Below the pieces are notes generated by a model, which was not told the origin of the DNA, did no database searches, and saw nothing but the letters and a program-made list of their open reading frames with translations. A program made the translations under genes and the position numbers. A DNA stretch of 64,000 bases from Chthoniobacterales bacterium (GTDB taxonomy: Bacteria > Verrucomicrobiota > Verrucomicrobiia > Chthoniobacterales > Terrimicrobiaceae): contig JACSRU010000150.1 in NCBI GenBank assembly GCA_014879575.1, positions 1-64,000 on the forward strand, written 5' to 3'. Positions 52,912-61,445 of this stretch are shown piece by piece. The first letter of the stretch is position 1; each line of letters opens with the position of its first letter.

Positions 52912-54003
52912 TCACCACGACGGCTGGGGCGCGGGTACTTCCTTCCCTTCGGGCAGAAAGTATTCCGGATACCGGGCTTCGATTTCTGCGGCCACGATCC
53001 GATGGGCGGCTTCCGTGAAATGGATGTCCTTGGCGAAAAATAGTTTTCCATTCCCCTGGGATTTTCGGCTGTTCTGGAAGGGTGCTTCCAAGTCAATGTA
53101 GTCGATGCCATTCTCACGACACCATGCGTGTGCCCGCGCGGCAAAAGGAACGGGGCTGTCCGGCGGATCTCCCAGAATGTCCGAACGGCGCGACGGCACC
53201 GACAGCACGGTAAGTTTTGCCCCGGAGGCCTCCACTTCCTTCTTCAGCCCGAGGAGCATCCGGGCGGTCAATGGCGAAATGTCCGGGCTGACCTCCAAAT
53301 AGTTCCCCGCATTGACGGCCCGGGAAGCATCCGTCCCCGAGTGCCCCGCCTGAATTTTCAGGAAGGCATACCGCAACGTGCGAAAGAGCGAACTCCGGCG
53401 AATCCAGGCGAGCACAAGAGGCTCGGGGCTTCCCGTCACGCTCACAGGAAATCCGTCGGCATCAAATTTCGCCTTCCCGGAATAGACGGTGTCGTCATTG
53501 ACATCGTTTTCATACAACAGAAGAAAAACATGCGCCGGGTGGGTGGGAAGGATGCGATTCCTCCAGAGGAGAACGTAGAGCATCGGGCTGTAACTCGAAA
53601 CCCCCCAATTCAAAAACGAAGTATCCGCCGCCGCATGTTGGTTAAGAATTCCGGCAAAGCTCGTCGCATAGGGAACCTGTCCGGCCTCGACAAAGGAATC
53701 CCCCATCAGGGCAATCGTTCGCGGGCGGGCGACGACATCCGGCTCGTGGGAATTTTTGGGATCCGCGACAAGTCCTTCCGCATCCCAATAGACGGTAAAC
53801 GACTGGAACTGACCATCCGGGCTGTAGGCCTTGTAGGCGAAATCTCGCAGGTGGACATGATCAAAAACCGGATCCGGAACCAAAGGTGCCGAGGCCGGCG
53901 GAGGCCCAAGAAATCGCAGCCCCACCTCCAGCACCACCAGCGCGATTCCCACGCTGGCCAGCACCAATGCGAATTTGGCCAGAACCGCTTTCAAAAAAAT
54001 CAA
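52912..54003 (-). CDS. Membrane-anchored SGNH/GDSL-like hydrolase
   Basis: A 363-residue protein with an N-terminal membrane anchor (about residues 8-30) and an SGNH hydrolase domain: nucleophile Ser103 in LMGDSFVEAG and the catalytic Asp326/His328 in KDIHFTEAAHR, a DxH arrangement as in AlgX/AlgJ-type acetyl transferases and esterases. YENDVNDDT may supply the Asn of block III. It probably adds or removes acyl groups on the extracytoplasmic glycan. The start is TTG 54003, overlapping the upstream SxtJ-like stop (TTGA). It is part of a four-gene cassette with the carbamoyltransferase. Confidence 0.78.
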   Translation of the reverse strand: MIFLKAVLAKFALVLASVGIALVVLEVGLRFLGPPPASAPLVPDPVFDHVHLRDFAYKAYSPDGQFQSFTVYWDAEGLVADPKNSHEPDVVARPRTIALMGDSFVEAGQVPYATSFAGILNQHAAADTSFLNWGVSSYSPMLYVLLWRNRILPTHPAHVFLLLYENDVNDDTVYSGKAKFDADGFPVSVTGSPEPLVLAWIRRSSLFRTLRYAFLKIQAGHSGTDASRAVNAGNYLEVSPDISPLTARMLLGLKKEVEASGAKLTVLSVPSRRSDILGDPPDSPVPFAARAHAWCRENGIDYIDLEAPFQNSRKSQGNGKLFFAKDIHFTEAAHRIVAAEIEARYPEYFLPEGKEVPAPQPSW

Positions 54004-54425
54004 AACTGCCGCTCATAGTCCCCGGGGCTTCCAGGGCTCTCAAGAGGAATCCAGCAGGACTTGGCCTTGCCCCGCTTCAAGCGGAGGGGATCGTGCCCGA
54101 CCAGGCGCATGAGCAGGCCAATCGGAAAAAATACAATGTAGTAAAAGGCGCCGAACATCACGGGAAACATGATCTTGTGGGCCAGCCAGGCGATTCCCAT
54201 CCATGCCCAGTAGGCGGGCACGATAACCCGCCACCCGAGCATTGCGGGTCCACCAATCAAAACGGCAGCGGCCAGCAGGCACATTCCCGCCGTGAAATTT
54301 CGGTGAAGCAGCCCCTCGAACGGCCAGAACGCCTTGAGGAGACCGATGGCTCCAAAGCCGATCCCGATCACCCAGCCAAAGCCGCGCAAATCTTTTGCGG
54401 TGGGATTCCAACGAATATCCAGCAT
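54000..54425 (-). CDS. SxtJ-like small membrane protein
   Basis: A 141-residue protein with about four hydrophobic helices in two pairs (about 17-35, 47-60, 66-85 and 87-110) and a basic cytoplasmic end containing HDPLRLKRGKAKSCWIPL. It resembles the SxtJ family, named from saxitoxin clusters, where it also sits beside a carbamoyltransferase; its function is unknown. Its ATG overlaps the stop of the tiny upstream gene (TGATG). Confidence 0.75.
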   Translation of the reverse strand: MLDIRWNPTAKDLRGFGWVIGIGFGAIGLLKAFWPFEGLLHRNFTAGMCLLAAAVLIGGPAMLGWRVIVPAYWAWMGIAWLAHKIMFPVMFGAFYYIVFFPIGLLMRLVGHDPLRLKRGKAKSCWIPLESPGSPGDYERQF

Positions 54426-54589
54426 CAGAACAGGGTGTAAATAAAGGGCGCCGCAGCGGGACTAATGGCGGCCAGCGCGATCAGCGCGGCAAAAAGAAGG
54501 GCGATCACGAGAATCGGAATCAGCCAGTAGGCCTTGTGCTTGCCAAGGTATCCGAGGAGTTCGGAAATGATGTTTTGTCTTTTGGCCAT
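54425..54589 (-). CDS. DUF5989-like tiny membrane protein
   Basis: A 54-residue protein, easily missed because of its size. The N-terminus MAKRQNIISELLGYLG is basic and amphipathic, then HKAYWLIPILVIALLF starts a single hydrophobic segment of about 30 residues that runs nearly to the C-terminus (IYTLF). It matches the DUF5989 pattern. The start is 27 bases after the carbamoyltransferase stop and its own stop overlaps the SxtJ-like start. Conservation of its place between carbamoyltransferase and SxtJ suggests a role in that complex (inference). Confidence 0.8.
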   Translation of the reverse strand: MAKRQNIISELLGYLGKHKAYWLIPILVIALLFAALIALAAISPAAAPFIYTLF

Positions 54590-54616
54590 GACGAGAATGT
54601 TAAATCAACGGGGCTA

Positions 54617-56443
54617 TCAATCAAGGTGGAAGCAGGCCTTGTATTCCTCGGCTCCGGGCATGTGCGGTTGTTCCTCCTTGAGGAAAATCCGGTTCTCGAC
54701 GACGAGCACGTCCATGTCGGTAAACATGAAACACCGGTAGGCATCGGACGGGGTGCCGACAATCGGCTCGCCGCGGATGTTGAAGCTGGTATTAACGAGA
54801 ACACCATAGCCCGTCAGGGCCTGAAAGGACTGGATCAAGTGGTAAAACCGGGGATTGCGGACCTCATCCACAGTCTGGACGCGGGCCGAGTAGTCCACGT
54901 GGGTGACGGAGGGAATATCCGAGCGGATGTCGTTCAGTTGCTCGATTCCGAACTTGGCGGACTCGCCCTCGGGGCGTTCTTTTCTGCGTTCCTTTTTCAC
55001 TGGCGCAACGAGCAACATGTAGGGACTGTCGCCCTCAAGCTCGAAATACTCGGAGACGCGTTCCCGGAGGACTGCCGGCGCAAATGGGCGGAAGGATTCG
55101 CGGAACTTGATCTTCAAGTTCAGGATGGCCTGCATCCTGGTATTGCGCGGGTCCCCAAGAATGCTCCGTCCGCCGAGTGCCCTTGGGCCGAATTCCGCAC
55201 GGCCCTGGAACATCCCGACAACCTTGCCGTCGGCCAGCAGGGCCGCCACGCGATCGCAGAGTTCGCGCTCGCTCCCGCACAAATGCGATTTCGACGGATA
55301 CTTTTCCATGTCGGCGACAATTTCGGTGTCAGAAAATTTTGGCCCGAGGAAGGAACCCTTCATGGCATCCCCCCCCGCCGGTTTTCTCTCATTTCCGGCG
55401 ATCTGGTGCCATCCGAACAACGCGGCACCGAGCGCCCCACCCGCATCGCCTGCCGCAGGCTGGATCCAGAGCGACTCAAACGGCCCCTCGCGAAGGAGAC
55501 GCCCGTTCGCCACACAGTTCAAGGCGACGCCACCGGCGAGACAGAGATTTTTCATTCCGGTCTGCGCGTGGACATGGCGTCCGCACCGAAGCATGACCTC
55601 CTCGGCAACCGCCTGGATGCTGGCCGCAAGGTCCATCTCGCGCTGGGTCAACCGGCTTTCCTGCGGACGCGGAGGCGCGCCAAACAGCCGGTGAAATTTT
55701 GCGTTCGTCATCGTCAGGCCCTGGCAGTAATTGAAGTAACTCTGGTCGAGCCAGAACGAACCATCTTCCTTCAAATCGAGGAGGTTGTCGTAGATGAGTT
55801 GTGCGTATTTTGGCGTTCCATACGGCGCGAGTCCCATCACCTTGTATTCCCCGGAGTTGACCCGGAAACCCGTGTAGTAAGTGAAGGCACTGTAGAGCAG
55901 TCCGATCGAATGCGGAAACCGGATCTCATTTTTCAGGGTAATATGGTTGCCTTTTCCCACGCCCCACGTCGCAGTGCTCCATTCGCCCACGCCGTCGAGG
56001 GTCAGGACCGCCGCCTCGTCGTAGGGGGATGGAAAAAACGCGCTCGCCGCGTGGCTCTCGTGGTGTGAGGTAAAGTAGATCGGTCCCTCGAACGCCTGGT
56101 GGAACCCCTTGTCAATTTCCCGGGGGAGAAACAACTTCTGCTTAAGCCAGAGCGGCATGGCGAGAAAGAAGGATCGCAAGCCCTGCGGAGCAAACGCCAG
56201 ATAGGTCTCAAGGATTCTGACAAACTTCAGGATCGGCTTGTCGTAGAAGACGACGGCATCCAGGCTCGCGGCCGTCAGCCCAGCCTCCCGAAGGCAAAAT
56301 TCGATCGCGTGAGTGGGAAATCGAAAGTCGTGTTTGACCCGCGTAAACCGCTCCTCCTGGGCAGCGGCAACAATCTCTCCATCAACGACCAGTGCTGCGG
56401 CACTGTCGTGATAAAATGCGGAAAGACCCAGGATCGACTTCAT
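54617..56443 (-). CDS. Carbamoyltransferase (NodU/CmcH family)
   Basis: A 608-residue O-carbamoyltransferase, which moves the carbamoyl group of carbamoyl phosphate, through carbamoyl-AMP, to a hydroxyl. The N-terminal Kae1/TsaD-like domain has ILGLSAFYHDSAAALVVDGE, histidines 127, 128 and 131 in SHHESHAASAFFPSP, and TLDGVGEWSTATWG. The C-terminal domain has FQGRAEFGPRALGGRSILGD and GYGVLVNTSFNIRGEPIV. In this locus a sugar is the likely acceptor. It lies upstream of DUF5989, SxtJ and SGNH genes. Confidence 0.93.
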   Translation of the reverse strand: MKSILGLSAFYHDSAAALVVDGEIVAAAQEERFTRVKHDFRFPTHAIEFCLREAGLTAASLDAVVFYDKPILKFVRILETYLAFAPQGLRSFFLAMPLWLKQKLFLPREIDKGFHQAFEGPIYFTSHHESHAASAFFPSPYDEAAVLTLDGVGEWSTATWGVGKGNHITLKNEIRFPHSIGLLYSAFTYYTGFRVNSGEYKVMGLAPYGTPKYAQLIYDNLLDLKEDGSFWLDQSYFNYCQGLTMTNAKFHRLFGAPPRPQESRLTQREMDLAASIQAVAEEVMLRCGRHVHAQTGMKNLCLAGGVALNCVANGRLLREGPFESLWIQPAAGDAGGALGAALFGWHQIAGNERKPAGGDAMKGSFLGPKFSDTEIVADMEKYPSKSHLCGSERELCDRVAALLADGKVVGMFQGRAEFGPRALGGRSILGDPRNTRMQAILNLKIKFRESFRPFAPAVLRERVSEYFELEGDSPYMLLVAPVKKERRKERPEGESAKFGIEQLNDIRSDIPSVTHVDYSARVQTVDEVRNPRFYHLIQSFQALTGYGVLVNTSFNIRGEPIVGTPSDAYRCFMFTDMDVLVVENRIFLKEEQPHMPGAEEYKACFHLD

Positions 56444-56484
56444 AGAAAAAGGTGGGAGGCTTATCAGTCAGCCCCCAGTGTTAA

Positions 56485-57747
56485 TCAAGGAGAAAGTTTC
56501 TTCCGAGTCGGCCTGATGGGGCGACTCATGGCCATGTCTTCAAAGCGATCCAGAGCCGCCTCCAGGGTGTAAAGTCGTTTGTAGGCGGAGCGTGCGCCGG
56601 CACCCATCCGCACGACGGAATCCGGGTTTCGAGATAGCGACTTGATGGCCTCCGCGAGAGCCCTGGCATCCCCGGGAGGAACTTGGACCCCACAGTTTTC
56701 CTCGCGGAGCACCCTCGCCGTCTCGGAATTCTCCGGGACGGCTCCGATGACACAACGGCCCGAGGCGAGAATTCCATAGAGTTTGCACGGCACGGCGATC
56801 CCCTCAAGCCCCTCCCGCTGGGAGATCAGTGCCACATGGCAGGCCGAGAGGGAATCGGCGAGTTCCTGCTTCGGGAGAAAGGGGAGCCAGGTCATGTTTT
56901 GCAGTCCTTCCTTTTTCGCCAGGGATTCCGCAGCGGTCCGGCGCATCCCCGCGCCAATCATGAGAAAATGAATTCCCGACTCGCCCTGAAGCCACTTGGC
57001 CGCATGCACAATTTGCTCGATATCGTGCCAAAGCCCCATATTTCCGGAATACTGGACCACAAAGGCCTTCTCCAGTTTGTGGCGGTGGATGAGTTCGGAT
57101 GCTTCAAAGACACCCGGTTCCGCGACCTCGACAGGGCTCCAGTGCGGAAGCACGGTCACGCTCCCGGGTTCCAGCGCATAGGCGGAGAGCAATCGTTCCC
57201 GCATGTCCCGCCCGAGAACCGCAGTAAACTCCGCGCCGTCAAATGCCATCCGGTTGAGCCACCGCCACCACCGCGCAACAAGCCCCTCCGACAGCTTCCC
57301 CACCGCCACGAGGCCATCGGGATAAAGATCCTGGATTTCGACCGCATACCGACCGCCACGAATCTTCCGCACGAACGAGGCCACGATGGGAAGAAAGGGC
57401 GGATTTGTGACGACAAGGGCGAGTCGTTTTGGTTCCTGGAAAAGTTCCCAGACGGCTCCGGCCAGATAGGCGGCATAGTGGGTGGCCCGGTGGATGAGGG
57501 AGCGTTTGAAATCGCATCGCAGGCCCACCCGGCGGATTTCCACCCCCTTCCAGTTTTCGCGTGAAGGGGGCGGGGTTCCTTCCGGTTTCGGCGGATATCC
57601 ACAGACCACGCGGACATCCCATCCCCGGCCCACCAGTGCTGCCGTCCAATCGGAAAAAAGCTGCGCGGTGGATTGCTCGTCCGGGTAAAAAACCTGGCAG
57701 AACAAGGTCAGCCGCCTGGCATCATCGCCGATTCTGTCCGATCTCAA
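56485..57747 (-). CDS. Glycosyltransferase family 4 (WbuB/WcaI-like)
   Basis: A 420-residue GT-B enzyme: LTLFCQVFYPDEQSTAQLFS, WDVRVVCGYPPKPEGTPPPS, EIQDLYPDGLVAVGKL and VVQYSGNMGLWHDIEQIVHA. The N-terminal pattern is that of WbuB-like transferases, which often add the second sugar (frequently fucosamine-type) after the initiating transferase. It starts at TTG 57747, overlapping the sugar transferase stop (TTGA), which fits a role in the first steps of the pathway. Confidence 0.9.
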   Translation of the reverse strand: MRSDRIGDDARRLTLFCQVFYPDEQSTAQLFSDWTAALVGRGWDVRVVCGYPPKPEGTPPPSRENWKGVEIRRVGLRCDFKRSLIHRATHYAAYLAGAVWELFQEPKRLALVVTNPPFLPIVASFVRKIRGGRYAVEIQDLYPDGLVAVGKLSEGLVARWWRWLNRMAFDGAEFTAVLGRDMRERLLSAYALEPGSVTVLPHWSPVEVAEPGVFEASELIHRHKLEKAFVVQYSGNMGLWHDIEQIVHAAKWLQGESGIHFLMIGAGMRRTAAESLAKKEGLQNMTWLPFLPKQELADSLSACHVALISQREGLEGIAVPCKLYGILASGRCVIGAVPENSETARVLREENCGVQVPPGDARALAEAIKSLSRNPDSVVRMGAGARSAYKRLYTLEAALDRFEDMAMSRPIRPTRKKLSP

Positions 57748-58304
57748 TGCGAAACCCCCTCGCTGCGCAGTGCCTTGAAAAAGGTCATTGCCAGGATTTT
57801 CAGATCAAACCCCATCGACTGCCTGGCCAGGTATTCCGCATCGAACCCCACCTTCACTGGAATCGGCAGATCATCCCGGCCATTGACCTGTGCCCAGCCG
57901 GTCAGCCCTGGCAACAGGGCGTCCACTCCCGCCTTGGTACGCAGCGCAATCAAATCCGCCTGATTAAACAACGCGGGACGCGGCCCGACAAAACTCATGT
58001 CCCCCTTCAGGATGCTCCAGAGCTGGGGCAATTCGTCCAGACTGGTCCGGCGGAGGAACTTCCCGATCGGCGTGATGAAGGAATCCGGCGAGCCAAGCAA
58101 GTGAGTGGCCAGCTGCGGGGTGTCGCTGCGCATGGTGCGGAACTTGGGCATCAGAAAAAGCGCATTTCGGCATCCGATGCGTTTCGACCAATGCAAAGCA
58201 GGACCAGGGGAGGTCAGGCGAACGCCAAGGGCCAAAATCATCAGCAGTGGCAAAAAGGCCACCAGGAGAACACTCGAAAGGATTGCATCAAAAAGACGTT
58301 TCAT
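57744..58304 (-). CDS. Initiating sugar-phosphate transferase (PglC/WcaJ type)
   Basis: A 186-residue bacterial sugar transferase that moves a phospho-sugar from UDP-sugar to undecaprenyl phosphate. The re-entrant membrane helix is at about residues 6-28; the catalytic core has FLMPKFRTMRSD, GKFLRRTSLDELPQLWSILK and GDMSFVGPRPALFNQ. The short length indicates the monotopic PglC type without the extra membrane domain of WcaJ. It is coupled by ATGA to the flippase gene and lies just before the WbuB-like gene. Confidence 0.93.
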   Translation of the reverse strand: MKRLFDAILSSVLLVAFLPLLMILALGVRLTSPGPALHWSKRIGCRNALFLMPKFRTMRSDTPQLATHLLGSPDSFITPIGKFLRRTSLDELPQLWSILKGDMSFVGPRPALFNQADLIALRTKAGVDALLPGLTGWAQVNGRDDLPIPVKVGFDAEYLARQSMGFDLKILAMTFFKALRSEGVSH

Positions 58305-59845
58305 TGCGGAGTAAAAGATTTGAACAGCCTATCCGGCAGGAGGCCAAGAATTCTACGTTTCACATCATGGCCGAGATGGGTCCACTGGACGATTCCCAAG
58401 GCCAGCACGCCACCAACGGCCAGAGGCACGCTCCAGATTCTCGTGGTTGGGAGCCCGACTCCACAGGCCAGACCGGTTGCCATGACCCCGATCTGGAGGA
58501 GGGAAATCATGGGTGCCCTGAGCGAAAGCTTGCCGCCCAGTTTGTAGAAGGCGTTTCGCGCGGCGAAAAAATACACGCCCGCTGCGAGGATTTCCCCGAC
58601 CAGAAGCACGGCGCCCGCAACCGCAATACCCCCCTGCTTCAAGAACAGAAAACCCAGGGACAGGGTTCCTGCTGTCCGAAGGATGATCGCCAGCGTTTGG
58701 GGGGCAAGGTGATTGATCCCGTGCAGGTAGGTTTGGAGCGGAGCCGCCCACTGACGGAAACAAACCGCCAATACGACAAGCGTAAACAATACCGGACTGA
58801 ATGGCAGCGCATTTCGCGTCCACAGCCCATAGAGGGGAGCCAACACCGGTGCCGTCGCACTGAATCCCAGGCAAACCAGCGAGCCCGCCGCACACCACAC
58901 CAACCCGAAGACCGCATCGAGCTTTTCCGGCTCACGTTGGAAATGATACCGCACGATATCGGGCATCACGGGGTAAAGAATCACCGAGATTCCCTGCAAG
59001 GCAGTGTTTCCAACGGTCCGAATGGTTGTGAACATGGCCACTTCCAGCGGCGCAAGAATTCCCATCACCAGCAAAACGATTCCACTCGATCCCGCCTGAT
59101 CAACAAGGCTGTTGATCGTGAGGACCAGCGAGGCGCGAAGATTTTTCCAGGCGAGTGCCAGGTTTCCGCCCTGCCACCAGGGGTAGAACTCCGGGAATTT
59201 CCGCCTCACGTCCCAGAACATGAAAAGATTGCAGACCACCCAGGCACCGATCTGCGCGAGCATCGCCCCGACAATGGAGGCGCCGAGAGCCACGGAACCC
59301 GTCAGCGCGAAGAAGCCTGCCAGATAATAGACGATGCCGATCGCCTGTGCCCTCGCGAAGAGCCCGGCCGGTTGGTAGAGGCGGGCCAGAATCCCCCCCA
59401 CGGATCCCTGCGCCACCCAGAATATCAGGTAGGCAAAAAATGCGATGCGAAAATCCTCCCGCCCGGCACCCTCGGGCAACGACCCGCTCAGCCATTCCGT
59501 TTTCCCAAACAAAAACAGAAGGATGCCGGCGCCCAGCTCGACGCCCGCTATCAGAAGCGCCCCAAGCACCCCGGATGCAAAAATTGCCCGCAGGCGGACC
59601 TTGTCCTCAACCCAGTAGCGGTTGAAGAGATTTCCGACAAAACTTTGATGTCCGATATCCAGGCGCGTCACCAATGAGGTCGCCGCCAGAACCGCCATCC
59701 ACATGCCGTATTCCGACGGACTCCAAAACTTCAGCAACAGGGGCACCTGAACGATCGTCTGCAAAACAGACAGCACGAAAGACAGGCCGGCCAGAAAGGA
59801 TCCGGAGACCACGCGCCTCTCAACTGGTTGGGAGTGCTGACTCAA
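58301..59845 (-). CDS. Polysaccharide flippase (Wzx/MOP family)
   Basis: About 514 residues with twelve or more hydrophobic segments, starting with SGSFLAGLSFVLSVLQTIVQ and PLLLKFWSPSEYGMWMAVLA, typical of lipid-linked glycan flippases. It should move the undecaprenyl-linked unit to the periplasmic side. A TTG at 59845 is taken as start; the frame runs on to 59950 but there it overlaps the methyltransferase gene and has no homology. Confidence 0.85.
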   Translation of the reverse strand: MSQHSQPVERRVVSGSFLAGLSFVLSVLQTIVQVPLLLKFWSPSEYGMWMAVLAATSLVTRLDIGHQSFVGNLFNRYWVEDKVRLRAIFASGVLGALLIAGVELGAGILLFLFGKTEWLSGSLPEGAGREDFRIAFFAYLIFWVAQGSVGGILARLYQPAGLFARAQAIGIVYYLAGFFALTGSVALGASIVGAMLAQIGAWVVCNLFMFWDVRRKFPEFYPWWQGGNLALAWKNLRASLVLTINSLVDQAGSSGIVLLVMGILAPLEVAMFTTIRTVGNTALQGISVILYPVMPDIVRYHFQREPEKLDAVFGLVWCAAGSLVCLGFSATAPVLAPLYGLWTRNALPFSPVLFTLVVLAVCFRQWAAPLQTYLHGINHLAPQTLAIILRTAGTLSLGFLFLKQGGIAVAGAVLLVGEILAAGVYFFAARNAFYKLGGKLSLRAPMISLLQIGVMATGLACGVGLPTTRIWSVPLAVGGVLALGIVQWTHLGHDVKRRILGLLPDRLFKSFTPQ

Positions 59846-59882
59846 TGGTTTATTTTCTGCCGCAATGTGTCCGGAGCGCGCC

Positions 59883-60539
59883 TTAGCGGGCGCAATAGAC
59901 GAGTTGGTAGCCGAAGAGCCCGGGGAAAACCGCGCTGGCGCGGGCGTCAATCCAACGAATCAGCCCGCCGGGGAGAAACTTTCTCACCGCAGGAATCGGA
60001 AAAGATCCCTCGGCTTCCGCGTGGAGGATCTCGAATCCATTGGCCGTCAACATCACGCCGGCACTGCGAAAAGTATACCAGCGGAAGTGTGTGTTATCCA
60101 TGAGACCGGAGTCTTGGTAGTCAAAGCGTCCAGCGAGAAGATTCCACCGGTTTTTGTAGAACATCACGTTGGGCAGGGCCACCACGAGTCGGCCATCCGG
60201 CGCAAGGCGTTCCCGGATGTCGCGCAGCAACTTTTCCGGCCAGCAAATGTGTTCCAGGACATGCGAGCAAATGACGCAATCGTAGGGTCCGGCCAATTCC
60301 GCCGGGAGACCTTTTTCCAGATCATGGATCACCACATTGCGGCAGTGTTTCATCGCCTCTTCCCGTTCGGCGACGCTCAATGTCACGCCATCCACAGCCC
60401 GGCCATTGCGTCCCAGCCTCCGGGCATTGTCTCCGGCACCGCAGCCAACATCCAGGATTGTCCGCGCGGACTCCGGAACACAACGCAACACCGCCGGATT
60501 GCCCTCATTTCTATAAGTTTTGTCATCTACGGCCTTCAT
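59883..60539 (-). CDS. Class I SAM-dependent methyltransferase
   Basis: A 218-residue methyltransferase: TILDVGCGAGDNARRLGRNG (motif I), DCVICSHVLEHICWPEKLLR (motif post II) and PDGRLVVALPNVMFYKNRWN. The pattern is close to the methyltransferase 11/23 groups common in glycan loci. The acceptor is unknown. It starts 6 bases after the GT2 gene stop. Confidence 0.88.
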   Translation of the reverse strand: MKAVDDKTYRNEGNPAVLRCVPESARTILDVGCGAGDNARRLGRNGRAVDGVTLSVAEREEAMKHCRNVVIHDLEKGLPAELAGPYDCVICSHVLEHICWPEKLLRDIRERLAPDGRLVVALPNVMFYKNRWNLLAGRFDYQDSGLMDNTHFRWYTFRSAGVMLTANGFEILHAEAEGSFPIPAVRKFLPGGLIRWIDARASAVFPGLFGYQLVYCAR

Positions 60540-60545
60540 GGTGGG

Positions 60546-61439
60546 TCAGAGTGGAGGAACCGAGTTGCGGAGCACTTCCCAAAAATAGGTGAATCCCTTT
60601 TTGAGCCGGTCCGAGTCGTTCTGCACGAGAGCTCCCGCCTGAAATCTCATCCAGCGCAGAACAAGGCCTCCGTGCTGGATGAGCAGGGGCAGGCGGGCAC
60701 GGGCACCGGATTTCTCACAGTAAAGCCGGATGCCGTCCTCGACCATGCGATGATGGATGAATACTTTTTTCCAATCGAACCCCCGCAGCGGCGTCTCTCC
60801 CTCGTCGGTTTTAATGAGAGGCAAATCCACATAGGCCACATCATGATTCAAAGCGATCCTTATCCACATGTCCACATCCGCCCAATTCCGAAAACGGTCC
60901 CGAAACGGCAGCAATGCGTCGTAAACTGATTTCCTCACCATCGCAGTCCCCCAGATCGGGGAACTCCACTTGTGCAGAAAATGCTTCCGGAAGTAGGCGC
61001 GACCGTTTGTGAGGGGAGCAATCTCCGGGGCGAGCCAAAATTTCGGTTCAGGCGCCCCTGGAATCGGTGATTCCAACCCGCAATAGACCATGCCTGCGGA
61101 GGGATGGGCCTCCAGCGCGGCGGCCCAGAGTTCGATCAATCGGGGATCAAATTCATCCGCGTCGTGAAGATTGGCAATGAAGTCGCCGGATGCCCGGGAA
61201 ATCACCTCATTCAAGTTGGCCGGCATGTTCAGGTTGCGTTCGTTCCGGTGGTAAACGAAATGCGGAAACTTGTCCTGCCAGGCTCGGGCGACTTCCGTGG
61301 GATCCTTCGGCGAGCAATCGTCCCAGAGAAAAATCTCATCGGGCATCCGGGTTTGGCGGGCCAGTGAGGCGAGCGTGGCGCCGAGTTTCTCCGGACGATT
61401 GTAATGCGTGATGCAAACGCTGATGCGTGGGGAAGGCAT
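60546..61439 (-). CDS. Glycosyltransferase family 2
   Basis: A 297-residue GT-A enzyme: ISVCITHYNRPEKLGATLAS, EIFLWDDCSPKDPTEVARAW and FIANLHDADEFDPRLIELW (DXD-type DAD). The SPIWGTAMVRKSVYDALLPF and NWADVDMWIRIALNHDVAYV segments belong to the acceptor side. It is separated by 6 bases from the genes on either side. Confidence 0.92.
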   Translation of the reverse strand: MPSPRISVCITHYNRPEKLGATLASLARQTRMPDEIFLWDDCSPKDPTEVARAWQDKFPHFVYHRNERNLNMPANLNEVISRASGDFIANLHDADEFDPRLIELWAAALEAHPSAGMVYCGLESPIPGAPEPKFWLAPEIAPLTNGRAYFRKHFLHKWSSPIWGTAMVRKSVYDALLPFRDRFRNWADVDMWIRIALNHDVAYVDLPLIKTDEGETPLRGFDWKKVFIHHRMVEDGIRLYCEKSGARARLPLLIQHGGLVLRWMRFQAGALVQNDSDRLKKGFTYFWEVLRNSVPPL

Positions 61440-61445
61440 GCGGCT

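Noticed and set aside
54395-56068. 557-codon plus-strand open frame opposite the carbamoyltransferase
   Set aside because: The minus strand encodes a clear carbamoyltransferase with all motifs; the opposite frame shows none.
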